64,000 nt of DNA from assembly GCF_021538895.1 (NCBI RefSeq), contig NZ_JADDRL010000008.1:62001-126000 (forward strand), written 5' to 3'. Position 1 is the stretch's first letter, and each line of letters begins with the position of its first letter. Origin of the DNA: Streptomyces olivochromogenes. Lineage in GTDB: Bacteria > Actinomycetota > Actinomycetes > Streptomycetales > Streptomycetaceae. Below are positions 9,565 through 17,457 of the stretch, in pieces. The notes beneath the pieces were generated by a model. That model was not told the origin of the DNA. It did no database searches and worked only from the letters and a program-made list of their open reading frames with translations. The translations under genes were made by a program, and so were the position numbers.

Positions 9565-9677
9565 GGTACTCCGGGGGTGCGCCGGGGATGCCGCACCCCC
9601 TCCCGTTCGGCTGTGGACCGTTGTCCGCGCAACGGCGGCCATGGACCCGTGTCGGTGGCGGCTGTCACCATCGGAGC

Positions 9678-10424
9678 ATGGTGCAGGTGTGTCTCAACGG
9701 ACGTCGCGGGGGCGCCGACGGCGCGTGTGTGCCCCTGTCTCCGGAGGCGTTGGCCGAGGCGGCGGCGCTGGCCGTGACGGCCGGGGCCACGGACATTCAC
9801 GTACATCCCAGGACGCCGTGCGGACAGGACAGTCTCTCCCCGCGCGTGGTGGCGGCGACCGTCGAGGCGATACGGGCCCGGGTCGCGGTGCCGGTGGGAG
9901 TGACCACGGGCGCCTGGACCGAGCCGGATCCGGCGGCCCGTCTGGAACGATTGCGCGGCTGGCGCGCGCCGCTGCCCGACCACGCCTCGGTCAACTGGCA
10001 CGAGGAGGGCGCGGAGGAGCTCGCCGCGGGGCTGATCGCCCTGGGTGTGCGGGTGGAGGCGGGCATCTGGTCCGGCACGGACGCGGCGGCCCGGTTCGCG
10101 GCCTCGCCGCTCGGCCCGAAGGTGCTGCGCGTGCTCGCGGAGGTGACCGACCCGGACCCGGACACCGCACCGGAGTCGGCGCGCCGGCTGCTGGCGGACC
10201 TCGGTCCCGCCCACGGCCGCCCGGTGCTGCTGCACGGCGAGGAGGGCGGCGCCTGGCCCGTCCTGCGGCTGGCCGGACGGCTGGGGCTCGCGACCCGTAT
10301 CGGGCTGGAGGACACCCTGCTGCTGCCGGACGGCGGACCGGCCGCCTCGAACGCCCAGTTGGTGACGGAGGGCCTTCTCCAGTACAGGTCGGCGGCCGAA
10401 GGACGGGACTCTAGCAACGGATAA
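9678..10424 (+). CDS. BKACE-family beta-keto acid cleavage enzyme (DUF849)
   Basis: A 248-residue protein of the 3-keto-5-aminohexanoate cleavage enzyme family, which condenses a beta-keto acid with acetyl-CoA. The N-terminal VQVCLNGRRGG is the family opening. The metal-binding DIHVHPRT follows, and GVTTGAW, NWHEEG and RIGLEDT are the later family signatures. It is somewhat shorter than the usual ~270-300 residues. No ribosome site is visible; CACCAT at 9666-9671 would be a weak -10 box for a leaderless transcript. No lysine-fermentation genes are nearby, so the actual beta-keto acid is unknown. Confidence 0.85.
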   Translation: MVQVCLNGRRGGADGACVPLSPEALAEAAALAVTAGATDIHVHPRTPCGQDSLSPRVVAATVEAIRARVAVPVGVTTGAWTEPDPAARLERLRGWRAPLPDHASVNWHEEGAEELAAGLIALGVRVEAGIWSGTDAAARFAASPLGPKVLRVLAEVTDPDPDTAPESARRLLADLGPAHGRPVLLHGEEGGAWPVLRLAGRLGLATRIGLEDTLLLPDGGPAASNAQLVTEGLLQYRSAAEGRDSSNG

Positions 10425-10505
10425 TCCGCTCGCTCCAGCCGTTTCCAGTCCGGACAGTGGGAGGCGATGAAACACGCCTGAACGACCACGTCCTGGGAGT
10501 CCCCG

Positions 10506-11573
10506 ATGTCGACGCTGCGCGTCACCGCCGAAGTGCTGACCGTCCACGACCATCCGAACGCCGACGCGCTCGAACTGGCCCAAGTGGGGCTGTATCGCGC
10601 CGTCGTCGCCAAGGGCGCGTACCGCACCGGCGAGGCCGCCGTCTACATCCCCGAGCAGTCCGTGCTTCCGGCGGAGCTGATCGAGGAGCTGGGGCTGACC
10701 GGACGGCTGGCGGGCAGCGCGTCCGACCGGGTCAAGGCGGTGCGGCTGCGCGGGGAGCTGTCGCAGGGCATCGTCTGCCGGCCCGGGGCGCTCGCGGACG
10801 TCGACCTGGCCCGCGCCGCGGCCGACGGCACGGACTTCGCGGAGCGGCTCGGCATCACCAAGTGGGTACCGCCGATCCCGCCGACCATGAGCGGCGAGGT
10901 CGAGTCGGCGCCCGAGCTGCTGCCCTGGGTCGACATCGAGAACATCCAGCGCTACCCGGACGTCTTCACCCCGGGCGAGCCCGTGGTCCTGACCGAGAAG
11001 CTGCACGGCTCCGCGTGCCTGCTGACGTACCTCGCCGACGAGGACCGGGTGTACGTCACCTCGAAGGGCTTCGGCGCCAAGTCCCTGGCCCTGAAGGAGG
11101 ATCCGCGGAACCTGTACTGGCGGGCGGTGCACGGACACGGCGTCGCCGAGGCGGCCGCGCGGCTCGCCGAGCGGCTCGGGGCCCGGCGGGTCGGCATCTT
11201 CGGCGAGGTGTACGGCGCGGGGGTCCAGGACCTGACGTACGGGGCCGACGGCCGGCGCGACACGCTCGGGTTCGCGGTGTTCGACGTGTCGGCGGAGATC
11301 GACGGGTCCGTGCGCTGGCTGGACGCCGCAGCGCTGCTGGAGGGGGAGCTGCCGTTGGTGCCGCGGCTGTTCGAGGGGCCGTACGACATCGAACGGGTGC
11401 TGGAGTTCGCCGGCGGGCGGGAGACGGTGTCCGGACGGGAGCTGCACATCCGGGAGGGCGTGGTGATACGGCCGGCCGTCGAGCGGTACAGCGCGGTGAC
11501 CGGAGGGCGGGCCATCGCGAAGGCGGTCAGCCCGGCCTACCTGACCCGCAAGGGCGGGACCGAGTACGAGTGA
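10506..11573 (+). CDS. RNA ligase, Rnl5 (Deinococcus DraRnl-like) family
   Basis: A 355-residue ATP-dependent polynucleotide ligase. The N-terminal ~130 residues resemble the OB-like module of DraRnl (SVLPAELIEELGLTGRLAG). Lys165 lies in nucleotidyl-transferase motif I as TEKLHGS, the K-x-H-G variant that marks this family. GEVYG is motif III, EGVVIRP motif IV and AKAVSPAYL carries the motif V lysine. The characterised Deinococcus enzyme seals 3'-OH/5'-phosphate nicks with RNA upstream. A GGGAG ribosome site precedes the ATG. The 3' end overlaps the convergent soxR by 37 bp. The cellular RNA target is unknown. Confidence 0.88.
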   Translation: MSTLRVTAEVLTVHDHPNADALELAQVGLYRAVVAKGAYRTGEAAVYIPEQSVLPAELIEELGLTGRLAGSASDRVKAVRLRGELSQGIVCRPGALADVDLARAAADGTDFAERLGITKWVPPIPPTMSGEVESAPELLPWVDIENIQRYPDVFTPGEPVVLTEKLHGSACLLTYLADEDRVYVTSKGFGAKSLALKEDPRNLYWRAVHGHGVAEAAARLAERLGARRVGIFGEVYGAGVQDLTYGADGRRDTLGFAVFDVSAEIDGSVRWLDAAALLEGELPLVPRLFEGPYDIERVLEFAGGRETVSGRELHIREGVVIRPAVERYSAVTGGRAIAKAVSPAYLTRKGGTEYE

Positions 11574-12076
11574 GCGGGGCAGCAGTCGCCCGGTGCCGGT
11601 GTCGGTGCCGGGCGACTGCTCCGGTCTTCCACCAGCAGCCGCGACCCCGGCCCCCGTTCCCCGACCGCGTCGTCCGGGTTGGACAGGACGCAGCTGTCGA
11701 GGGAGAGGCAGCCGCAGCCGATGCAGTCGGTGAGGTGGTCGCGCAGGCGGTGCAACTGCTGGATGCGCTCGTCGAGTTCGGCGCGCCAGGCCTTGGACAG
11801 GCGGGCCCAGTCCTCGCGGGTCGGGGTGCGCTCCTCGGGGAGTTCGGCGAGGGCCTCGCGGATCGTGGCCAGCGGGATGCCGACGCGCTGGGCGGCGCGT
11901 ACGAAGGCGACGCGGCGCAGGGTGTCACGGCTGTAGCGGCGCTGGTTGCCGGTGGTGCGGCGGCTGCGGATGAGGCCCTTGGACTCGTAGAAGCGCAGGG
12001 CGGAGACGGCGGCGCCGCTGCGCGCGGACAACTGGCCGACGCTCAGCTCGTGGATCTTCTCGGGAATCTGGGGCAC
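11537..12076 (-). CDS. soxR: Redox-sensing transcriptional activator SoxR
   Basis: A 179-residue MerR-family activator with a [2Fe-2S] cluster. The N-terminal winged helix (ELSVGQLSARSGAAVSALRFYESKGL) and the dimerisation helix precede CIGCGCLSLDSC, which gives four cysteines at 118, 121, 123 and 129 in the canonical C-x2-C-x-C-x5-C spacing. In Streptomyces, SoxR responds to redox-active antibiotics rather than driving soxS; no soxS-like gene is adjacent here. The GTG start has only AGAGG directly abutting it, so initiation may be atypical. The C-terminal ~40 residues extend beyond the enterobacterial protein, and a strong hairpin is encoded within them. Confidence 0.92.
   Translation of the reverse strand: MPQIPEKIHELSVGQLSARSGAAVSALRFYESKGLIRSRRTTGNQRRYSRDTLRRVAFVRAAQRVGIPLATIREALAELPEERTPTREDWARLSKAWRAELDERIQQLHRLRDHLTDCIGCGCLSLDSCVLSNPDDAVGERGPGSRLLVEDRSSRPAPTPAPGDCCPAHSYSVPPLRVR
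11581..11620. terminator. Hairpin, probable bidirectional terminator
   Basis: Perfect 13-bp arms AGCAGTCGCCCGG (11581-11593) and CCGGGCGACTGCT (11608-11620). It lies just after the RNA ligase stop and inside the last codons of soxR. There is no T tract, as is common in Streptomyces. Confidence 0.7.
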
Positions 12077-12139
12077 CTCTCAGAGCCTACCCATCGCCCC
12101 CGCCGCGGTCCGTTGACATCGGCCCCGCTCCCGACCATG

Positions 12140-12155
12140 CTAAGCAGTTGCTTAG
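12140..12155. promoter_or_regulatory. Palindromic operator upstream of the MaoC gene
   Basis: CTAAGCA-GT-TGCTTAG, a perfect 7-bp inverted repeat with a 2-bp centre, 60 bp before the MaoC start. A close relative sits upstream of the nearby TetR gene at 13374-13389, so that TetR is the likely ligand. Confidence 0.65.
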
Positions 12156-12214
12156 ACATGCGACCGAGGCATGCGACCGAGGCAAGCGATTCCGCGACGC
12201 GAGAGGCCGGGAAC

Positions 12215-12676
12215 ATGGCAGAACCGAGGATCTTCACCTCCCCCGACGAGCTGAGGGCGGCCGTCGGCGAGCAACTGGGGCACACCGACTGGGTGGAGAT
12301 CGACCAGAAGCGGATCGACCTCTTCGCGGACGCCACCGGCGACCACCAGTGGATTCACGTCGATCCGGAGAAGGCCGCCCTGGGTCCGTTCAAGACGACC
12401 ATCGCACACGGCTACCTCACCCTGTCGCTGCTTCCCCTCTTCGGCCCGCAGCTGATCTCGGTCCAGGGCGTGCGGATGGGCGTCAACTACGGGACGAACA
12501 AGGTCCGTTTCCCCGCTCCCGTGCCGGTCGGCTCCCGGCTGCGGGCCACGGCGACGATCACCGGCGTCGAGGACGTCACCGGCGGCGTCCAGCTGAGCGT
12601 GGCGTTCACCGTGGAGCGCGAGGGCGGCGACAAGCCGGTCTGCGTCGCGGAGTCGGTGTCCCGCTACTACGTCTGA
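12215..12676 (+). CDS. MaoC-like (R)-specific enoyl-CoA hydratase
   Basis: A 153-residue single hot-dog domain protein. The hydratase-2 signature is present as FADATGDHQWIHVDPEKAA, with catalytic Asp and His, followed by the HGYLTLSLL helix. Such enzymes hydrate trans-2-enoyl-CoA to (R)-3-hydroxyacyl-CoA. The gene is probably transcribed alone and faces the convergent TetR gene 25 bp downstream. The palindrome at 12140-12155 lies in its promoter region, so repression by that TetR is likely. Confidence 0.88.
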   Translation: MAEPRIFTSPDELRAAVGEQLGHTDWVEIDQKRIDLFADATGDHQWIHVDPEKAALGPFKTTIAHGYLTLSLLPLFGPQLISVQGVRMGVNYGTNKVRFPAPVPVGSRLRATATITGVEDVTGGVQLSVAFTVEREGGDKPVCVAESVSRYYV

Positions 12677-12701
12677 GCCGCACCGCCCGGCGGGCCGGCG
12701 C

Positions 12702-13325
12702 CTACTTCGCGCCGACCATCCGCAGCACGAGGTCGGCGTAGAGCGCGCCGACCTCCTCGGGCGTCCGGGGGCCGTCCACGTTGAACCAGCGGGCCACGTC
12801 GATGCACAGGGACAGCACGGCGAGGGTGGTGCCGTGCACGTCCAGGACGTCGAACTCGCCGGACTCGACGCCCTCCTGGATGATCCCGCGCACCTCGCCG
12901 TCGACCTGGCGGCGCAGATCGAGGATCTCGGCACGGGCGTCCGGCCCGAGCGCGTCCAGCTCGTACTGCACGACACGGGCGGTGGTGCGCCGCCCGGCGT
13001 GCCAGCGGACGAAGGAGCTGACGGCGTCCGCGAGCCGCTCCGGCGCGCCACCCTCGCGGCGCGCGGCCGTCCGCAGGATGTCCAGGGCCCTGTCGTGGCC
13101 GATCCGGCTGATCCGGTGGAGCAGCTCTTCCTTGGTCTTGTAATGGATGTACAGCGCGGCCGGGCTCATGCCCGCGCGACCCGCGATGTCGCGGGTCGTC
13201 GTCGCGTGGTAGCCGCGCTCGGCGAAGGCCTCCACGGCCGCGACCAGCAGGCGCCGGGCCGCCTCAGGGGTGACCTCTTCCCACGGCTCGACCTCGCCGC
13301 CGGTCGTCTCCTCCGCCGTACTCAT
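12702..13325 (-). CDS. TetR-family regulator (fatty-acid type)
   Basis: A 207-residue repressor. The helix-turn-helix is TTRDIAGRAGMSPAALYIHY at about residues 43-62, with the standard KTKEELL afterwards. The acidic Glu-rich N-terminal 20 residues are variable in this family. The ATG at 13325 is preceded by GAGAGGGGCGAG. A palindrome at 13374-13389 lies about 50 bp upstream of its own start and closely matches the one before MaoC, which suggests autoregulation plus control of MaoC. By context the effector is probably an acyl-CoA. Confidence 0.88.
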   Translation of the reverse strand: MSTAEETTGGEVEPWEEVTPEAARRLLVAAVEAFAERGYHATTTRDIAGRAGMSPAALYIHYKTKEELLHRISRIGHDRALDILRTAARREGGAPERLADAVSSFVRWHAGRRTTARVVQYELDALGPDARAEILDLRRQVDGEVRGIIQEGVESGEFDVLDVHGTTLAVLSLCIDVARWFNVDGPRTPEEVGALYADLVLRMVGAK

Positions 13326-13373
13326 CGCTCTCTCGCCCCTCTCGGTGACAGGAGCTACACCATACCGCCGAAG

Positions 13374-13389
13374 CTGAGCGGCCGCTTAG
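13374..13389. promoter_or_regulatory. Operator in the TetR (12702-13325) promoter
   Basis: CTGAGCG-GC-CGCTTAG, 7-bp arms with one mismatch. It matches 12 of 16 positions of the MaoC operator at 12140-12155 and lies between the TetR start and the stop of the YiaA/B gene. Confidence 0.6.
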
Positions 13390-13398
13390 AGTGCCTGC

Positions 13399-13686
13399 TC
13401 AGATCTTCTCGAAGGGATCGTGTTCGGCCAGGAGCTTCTCCAGCCGTGCCTGGTCGACCCGGCTCACGATCTGCCCGGCCTCCTGCCGGTCCCTGATCAC
13501 CTTGGCCAGGGTGAAGGCCGAGGTGACGAGGTACAGGACCGCGATGGCCAGGAAGGCCCGGACCCAGGCGTCGGTGTCCAGCCGGTAGATGCCGATGGAC
13601 GTGGCCGCCATCGCGATGGCGAAGGAGGCGACCGCCTGGCCGTAGAAGGCGGCCGTGCTCTGCTGCTTGACCGGTGTCTCGCTCAT
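13399..13686 (-). CDS. YiaA/YiaB two-helix membrane protein
   Basis: A 95-residue protein with two hydrophobic segments: AFYGQAVASFAIAMAATSIGIY (about residues 12-33) and AFLAIAVLYLVTSAFTLAKVI (about 43-63). This is the layout of the YiaA/YiaB domain. The C-terminal tail is charged and cytoplasmic-looking. The start at 13686 is chosen because the upstream in-frame ATG adds an unlikely proline-rich stretch. It sits between the TetR gene and the acyl-CoA dehydrogenase on the same strand but need not be co-transcribed. Function is unknown. Confidence 0.75.
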   Translation of the reverse strand: MSETPVKQQSTAAFYGQAVASFAIAMAATSIGIYRLDTDAWVRAFLAIAVLYLVTSAFTLAKVIRDRQEAGQIVSRVDQARLEKLLAEHDPFEKI

Positions 13687-13746
13687 GGACACCAGGGTCC
13701 GCGGATGTGGCGGCCACCACATCCGCCGGGATACTCAGAAACGTAC

Positions 13747-14898
13747 TCAGAACGCCGAAATCCCCGTCAGCGCCCGCCCGATGAGCAGTTTCTGGATCTG
13801 GCTGGTGCCCTCGTAGAGGGTCATCACGCGGGCGTCGCGCAGGAGCTTGCCCGCCGGGTACTCGTCGATGTAGCCGTAGCCGCCGAAGACCTGGAGGGCG
13901 TTGTTGGCGGCCCGAACGGCGGCCTCGGAGGCGAAGAGCTTGGCCTTGGAGGACTCGGTGACGAAGGGCAGGCCGCGGTCGACCAGGTCGGCGACCCGCC
14001 AGGTCAGCAGCCGGGCCGCGTCCACGTCGACCGCGATATCGCTGAGGAGCTCCTGCACCAGCTGGTGGTGGGCGATGGACCTGCCGAACTGCTCGCGCTC
14101 CCCGGCGTACCGGACCGCCGCGTCCAGCGCCGCCTGGGCTATCCCCACGCAGCCCGCGGCGACCGACATGCGCCCCTTGGCGAGCGCGGACATGGCGACC
14201 GAGAAGCCCTTGCCCTCCTCGCCCAGCATCGCCGAGGCCGGCACCCGCACGTCCTGAAGGACCAGCTCGGCGGTGGCCTGGCCGCGCAGGCCGAGCTTGC
14301 CGTGGACGGCGTTGCGGGTCAGGCCCGGGGTGTCGGTGGGCACGAGGAAGGCGGAGACGCCCTTGTGGCCGGGGGCGTCCGTGGAGCGGGCGAAGAGCAG
14401 CACCACGTCGGCCCAGGTGCCGTTCGTGATGAACATCTTGGTGCCGTTGACGACGTACTCGTCGCCGTCGCGCACGGCCCGGGTGGCGAGGTTGCCCGCG
14501 TCGGACCCGGTGCCCGGTTCGGTCAGGCCGAAGCAGCCGACGTACTCGCCGGACGTGAGGCCGGGCAGCCAGCGGCGCTTTTGCTCTTCGCTCCCCCAGG
14601 CCGCGACGGACTTCGCGACGAGGCCGAGGGAGACGGACACGATCCCCCGGACCGAGGAGTCGCCCCGGCCCAGCTCCTCCGTGACCAGGCAGTACGCCAG
14701 GTGGTCGCCGCCCGAGCCGCCGTACTCCTCGTCGACGGTCAGGCCCAGGAAGCCGAGCGCGCCGAGCTTCTTCACGATGCCCCGGTCGACCTCCTCGGCC
14801 CGGTCCCAGGCGACCGCGTACGGAGCGACCTCCCGCTCCACGAAGTCCCGGGCGAGCTGCCGGACGGCGGTCTGCTCCTCGCTGAGCTCCAGGTTCAC
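13747..14898 (-). CDS. Acyl-CoA dehydrogenase
   Basis: A 383-residue FAD-dependent enzyme of normal length that introduces the alpha-beta double bond in acyl-CoA. Visible features are the N-terminal helical ELSEEQTAVRQLARDFVE, the FAD-side CFGLTEPGTGSDA and KMFITNGTWAD motifs, and the C-terminal catalytic Glu in TLYEGTSQIQ followed by the GRALTG end. The GTG at 14898 gives the usual family N-terminus; an ATG at 14952 adds 18 non-conserved residues and would be immediately next to the operator. It is divergent from a TetR gene, with a 19-bp palindrome between them. Confidence 0.92.
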   Translation of the reverse strand: MNLELSEEQTAVRQLARDFVEREVAPYAVAWDRAEEVDRGIVKKLGALGFLGLTVDEEYGGSGGDHLAYCLVTEELGRGDSSVRGIVSVSLGLVAKSVAAWGSEEQKRRWLPGLTSGEYVGCFGLTEPGTGSDAGNLATRAVRDGDEYVVNGTKMFITNGTWADVVLLFARSTDAPGHKGVSAFLVPTDTPGLTRNAVHGKLGLRGQATAELVLQDVRVPASAMLGEEGKGFSVAMSALAKGRMSVAAGCVGIAQAALDAAVRYAGEREQFGRSIAHHQLVQELLSDIAVDVDAARLLTWRVADLVDRGLPFVTESSKAKLFASEAAVRAANNALQVFGGYGYIDEYPAGKLLRDARVMTLYEGTSQIQKLLIGRALTGISAF

Positions 14899-14954
14899 GA
14901 CGAGATCACCCCACAGATGACGGAAACACGGCAGATCTTGAAAGCCGTACATTT

Positions 14955-14973
14955 AAATTAGCACTGCTAGTTT
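14955..14973. promoter_or_regulatory. Operator between acyl-CoA dehydrogenase and TetR
   Basis: AAATTA-GCACTGC-TAGTTT, 6-bp arms with one mismatch and a 7-bp centre. It lies in the divergent promoter region, overlapping the expected -35 of the TetR gene. The same architecture (AAACTA-N7-TAGTTT) occurs upstream of the aldehyde dehydrogenase at 19978-19996. Confidence 0.65.
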
Positions 14974-14999
14974 CTAGCGGCAGCCCTACTATGTGCGCC

Positions 15000-15641
15000 A
15001 TGGCCCGACCGCGCAAGCCCCTCCTGAGCACCGACCGGATCGTCGAGACGGCACGCGAACTCGTGGACGCGGAGGGTCTGGCGGCCGTCTCCACCCGTCG
15101 GCTCGCCGCCGAACTGGGCGTGAGCGGGCCCTCGCTCTACAACCACTTCCGCACCAAGGACGAGATCCTGGAGGCGGTCGCGGACTCGGTGAGCGGCCAG
15201 GTCGACCTGTCGATGTTCGACAACGGCCGGGACTGGCGGACCGCCCTGCACGACTGGGCAGTCTCCTACCGGGCCGCCCTGCGCGACCACCCGAACATCG
15301 TCCCGGTCCTCGCCCGCGGGCCCGGCCGCCGCCCCGCCGGACTGCGGCTGGCCGACGCCGTGTACGGCGCGATGGTCGGCGCCGGCTGGCCGCCCGCGCA
15401 GGCCACCTCCATCGGCGCGCTGATGCGGTACTTCATCATGGGCTCCGCGCTCGGCTCCTTCGCCGGGGGCTTCGTGGACGACGCGAGCGCCTACGACCCC
15501 GCCGACTACCCCCACCTCGGGCAGGCGCACCTCCTCGCCGAACAGCAGGAGAAGATCGACGAGCGGGCCTTCGAGACGGGGCTGACGGCCCTGCTGGACG
15601 GACTGGCGCAGCAGTACGCGCAGGTCGGGGAGAGCGCGTAA
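15000..15641 (+). CDS. TetR-family regulator, divergent from acyl-CoA dehydrogenase
   Basis: A 213-residue repressor with helix-turn-helix VSTRRLAAELGVSGPSLYNHF at about residues 29-49 and a long C-terminal ligand domain of the TetR_C kind. TACTAT at 14987-14992 looks like a -10 box that would start transcription at or just before the ATG at 15000, so the message may be leaderless; an ATG at 14991 overlaps this box. The divergent dehydrogenase and the shared operator make it that gene's regulator. A matching operator at 19978 suggests it also controls the ALDH-ADH operon. Confidence 0.88.
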   Translation: MARPRKPLLSTDRIVETARELVDAEGLAAVSTRRLAAELGVSGPSLYNHFRTKDEILEAVADSVSGQVDLSMFDNGRDWRTALHDWAVSYRAALRDHPNIVPVLARGPGRRPAGLRLADAVYGAMVGAGWPPAQATSIGALMRYFIMGSALGSFAGGFVDDASAYDPADYPHLGQAHLLAEQQEKIDERAFETGLTALLDGLAQQYAQVGESA

Positions 15642-15688
15642 CGATCCTTCGGCGCCCGCCGAAGTGTCCGTACCGCATTCTGGGGTGC

Positions 15689-16399
15689 ATGACCGCCAAG
15701 GACGCCCAGGCACCCGGGCTCGCCGCCCTCGCGGCGCTGATCGCCGACGAGACGCGGGCCGCGTGCCTACTCGCGCTGCTCGACGGGCGGGCCTGGACCG
15801 CCGGTGAGCTGGCCCGGCACGCGGGGGTCGCGCCGTCCACGCTGAGCGAGCACCTGGGCAAGCTGGTCGCGGGCGGCCTGCTGACCGAGGAGCGCCAGGG
15901 CCGCCACCGGTACGTCCGGCTGGCCGACACGCGCGTCGCACAGCTGGTGGAGGACCTCGCCGCCCAGGCCGACCCCGGCACCGCCCGGCCGCCGCGCACG
16001 CTGCGGGAGGCGGGCGCCGGTTCCGCGATGGCCCGCGGCCGCACCTGCTACGACCACCTCGCCGGGCGGCTGGGCATCGCGCTCACGGACGCGCTGACGG
16101 CGCGCGGGCTGCTCCGGCAGGACACCGGGTTCGCGCTCACGGACGCCGGGGTCGACTGGTTCGGCTCCGTCGGCATCGGCCTCGACCGCGCGACCCGCCG
16201 CCCCCTGGCCCGCGCCTGCCTCGACTGGACCGAGCGGCGGCCCCATCTGGCCGGTGTGGCGGGCGCGGCCCTGTGCCGCCACGCCCTGGACGCCGGCTGG
16301 TGCGTGCGCATCGGCTCCGAACGGGCCGTGAAGGTGACGCCCGAGGGCGAGCACGCCCTGTCCGACCTGCTGGGCATCCCGGCGGGGGCGCTGCGCTGA
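15689..16399 (+). CDS. ArsR-family winged-helix regulator with C-terminal domain
   Basis: A 236-residue protein. Residues 8-95 form an ArsR-type winged helix (AGELARHAGVAPSTLSEHLGKLVAGGLL, wing GRHRYVRL). The C-terminal 140 residues contain a second HTH-like region and several Cys and His (CYDH, CRHALDAGWC). No classical ELCVCDL metal motif is visible, so the effector is unclear. CATTCT at 15676-15681 could be a -10 for a leaderless message. The EamA transporter follows 77 bp downstream and is the obvious possible target. Confidence 0.82.
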   Translation: MTAKDAQAPGLAALAALIADETRAACLLALLDGRAWTAGELARHAGVAPSTLSEHLGKLVAGGLLTEERQGRHRYVRLADTRVAQLVEDLAAQADPGTARPPRTLREAGAGSAMARGRTCYDHLAGRLGIALTDALTARGLLRQDTGFALTDAGVDWFGSVGIGLDRATRRPLARACLDWTERRPHLAGVAGAALCRHALDAGWCVRIGSERAVKVTPEGEHALSDLLGIPAGALR

Positions 16400-16476
16400 G
16401 CGGCGGTGTCCGCCCCGCAGCGTCGCGTCCGAAATCCGCGAGCGGCCGCCCCGCTCCCCTCCTAGCCTCGGGAAGC

Positions 16477-17457
16477 ATGATGAACGTCTCCCCGTCCCGC
16501 CTGGCCGCCGGCGCCGCCACGGTCAGTGTGCTGCTGTGGGCCTCCGCCTTCGTCTCGGTCCGCAGCGCGGGCGCCGACTACGCGCCCGGCGCGCTGGCAC
16601 TCGGCCGGCTGCTGGCCGGCTCCCTGGCGCTGGTGGTGCTCTGTCTCGTACGGCGGGAGGGCCTGCCGCCGCGGTCGGCGTGGCCCGGCATCGCGATATC
16701 CGGGCTGCTGTGGTTCGGCACCTACATGGTGGTCCTGAACTGGGGCGAGCAGCAGGTGGACGCCGGCACGGCCGCCATGGTGGTCAACGTCGGGCCCGTG
16801 CTCATCGCGCTGCTCGGCGCCCGGCTGCTCGGAGACCCGCTGCCGCCGAGGCTGCTCGCGGGCCTGGCAGTGTCCTTCGCGGGCGCCGTGACCGTGGGGT
16901 GGTCGATGTCGGAGGGCGGTGGTTCCTCGGTTCTCGGCGTGCTGCTGTGTCTGCTGGCCGCGGTGACGTACGCCGGCGGGGTGGTCGCGCAGAAGCCGGC
17001 GCTGGGTTCGGCGAGCCCGCTGCAGGTGACGACCTTCGGCTGCCTGGTCGGCACGGTCGTCTGTCTGCCCTTCGCCGGGCAGTTGGTCCACGACGCGACC
17101 GACGCCCCGCTCCCGGCCACGCTCAACATGGTCTACCTGGGCATCTTCCCGACCGCGCTGGCCTTCACCACCTGGGCCTACGCGCTGGCCCGGACGACGG
17201 CGAGCCGGATGGGCGCGACGACCTACGCCGTGCCCGCGCTGGTCGTCCTGATGTCCTGGCTGTTCCTCGGCGAGGTCCCGGGACTGCTGACGCTCGCCGG
17301 CGGCGCGCTGTGCCTCGCGGGCGTGGCCGTCTCACGCTCCCGCCCGCGCGGCACGACCCCGGCCCCGGCCCCGACTCCGGCCGCGCAGCCCGTCGCCGAG
17401 CCGCGCGCCTGGGCCGAGCGGGTACCGGCGACGGACTCCCGGAACACCGCCGGCTAG
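16477..17457 (+). CDS. EamA/DMT-family transporter
   Basis: A 326-residue inner-membrane protein with about ten hydrophobic helices in two EamA repeats (starting near residues 12 and 150), typical for drug/metabolite exporters. The cytoplasmic tail is rich in Pro and Ala. TAGCCT at 16463-16468 is a good -10 eight bases before the ATG, suggesting a nearly leaderless transcript. It lies directly downstream of the ArsR gene. Its TAG stop shares CTAG with the stop of the convergent ADH gene. The exported compound is unknown. Confidence 0.87.
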   Translation: MMNVSPSRLAAGAATVSVLLWASAFVSVRSAGADYAPGALALGRLLAGSLALVVLCLVRREGLPPRSAWPGIAISGLLWFGTYMVVLNWGEQQVDAGTAAMVVNVGPVLIALLGARLLGDPLPPRLLAGLAVSFAGAVTVGWSMSEGGGSSVLGVLLCLLAAVTYAGGVVAQKPALGSASPLQVTTFGCLVGTVVCLPFAGQLVHDATDAPLPATLNMVYLGIFPTALAFTTWAYALARTTASRMGATTYAVPALVVLMSWLFLGEVPGLLTLAGGALCLAGVAVSRSRPRGTTPAPAPTPAAQPVAEPRAWAERVPATDSRNTAG

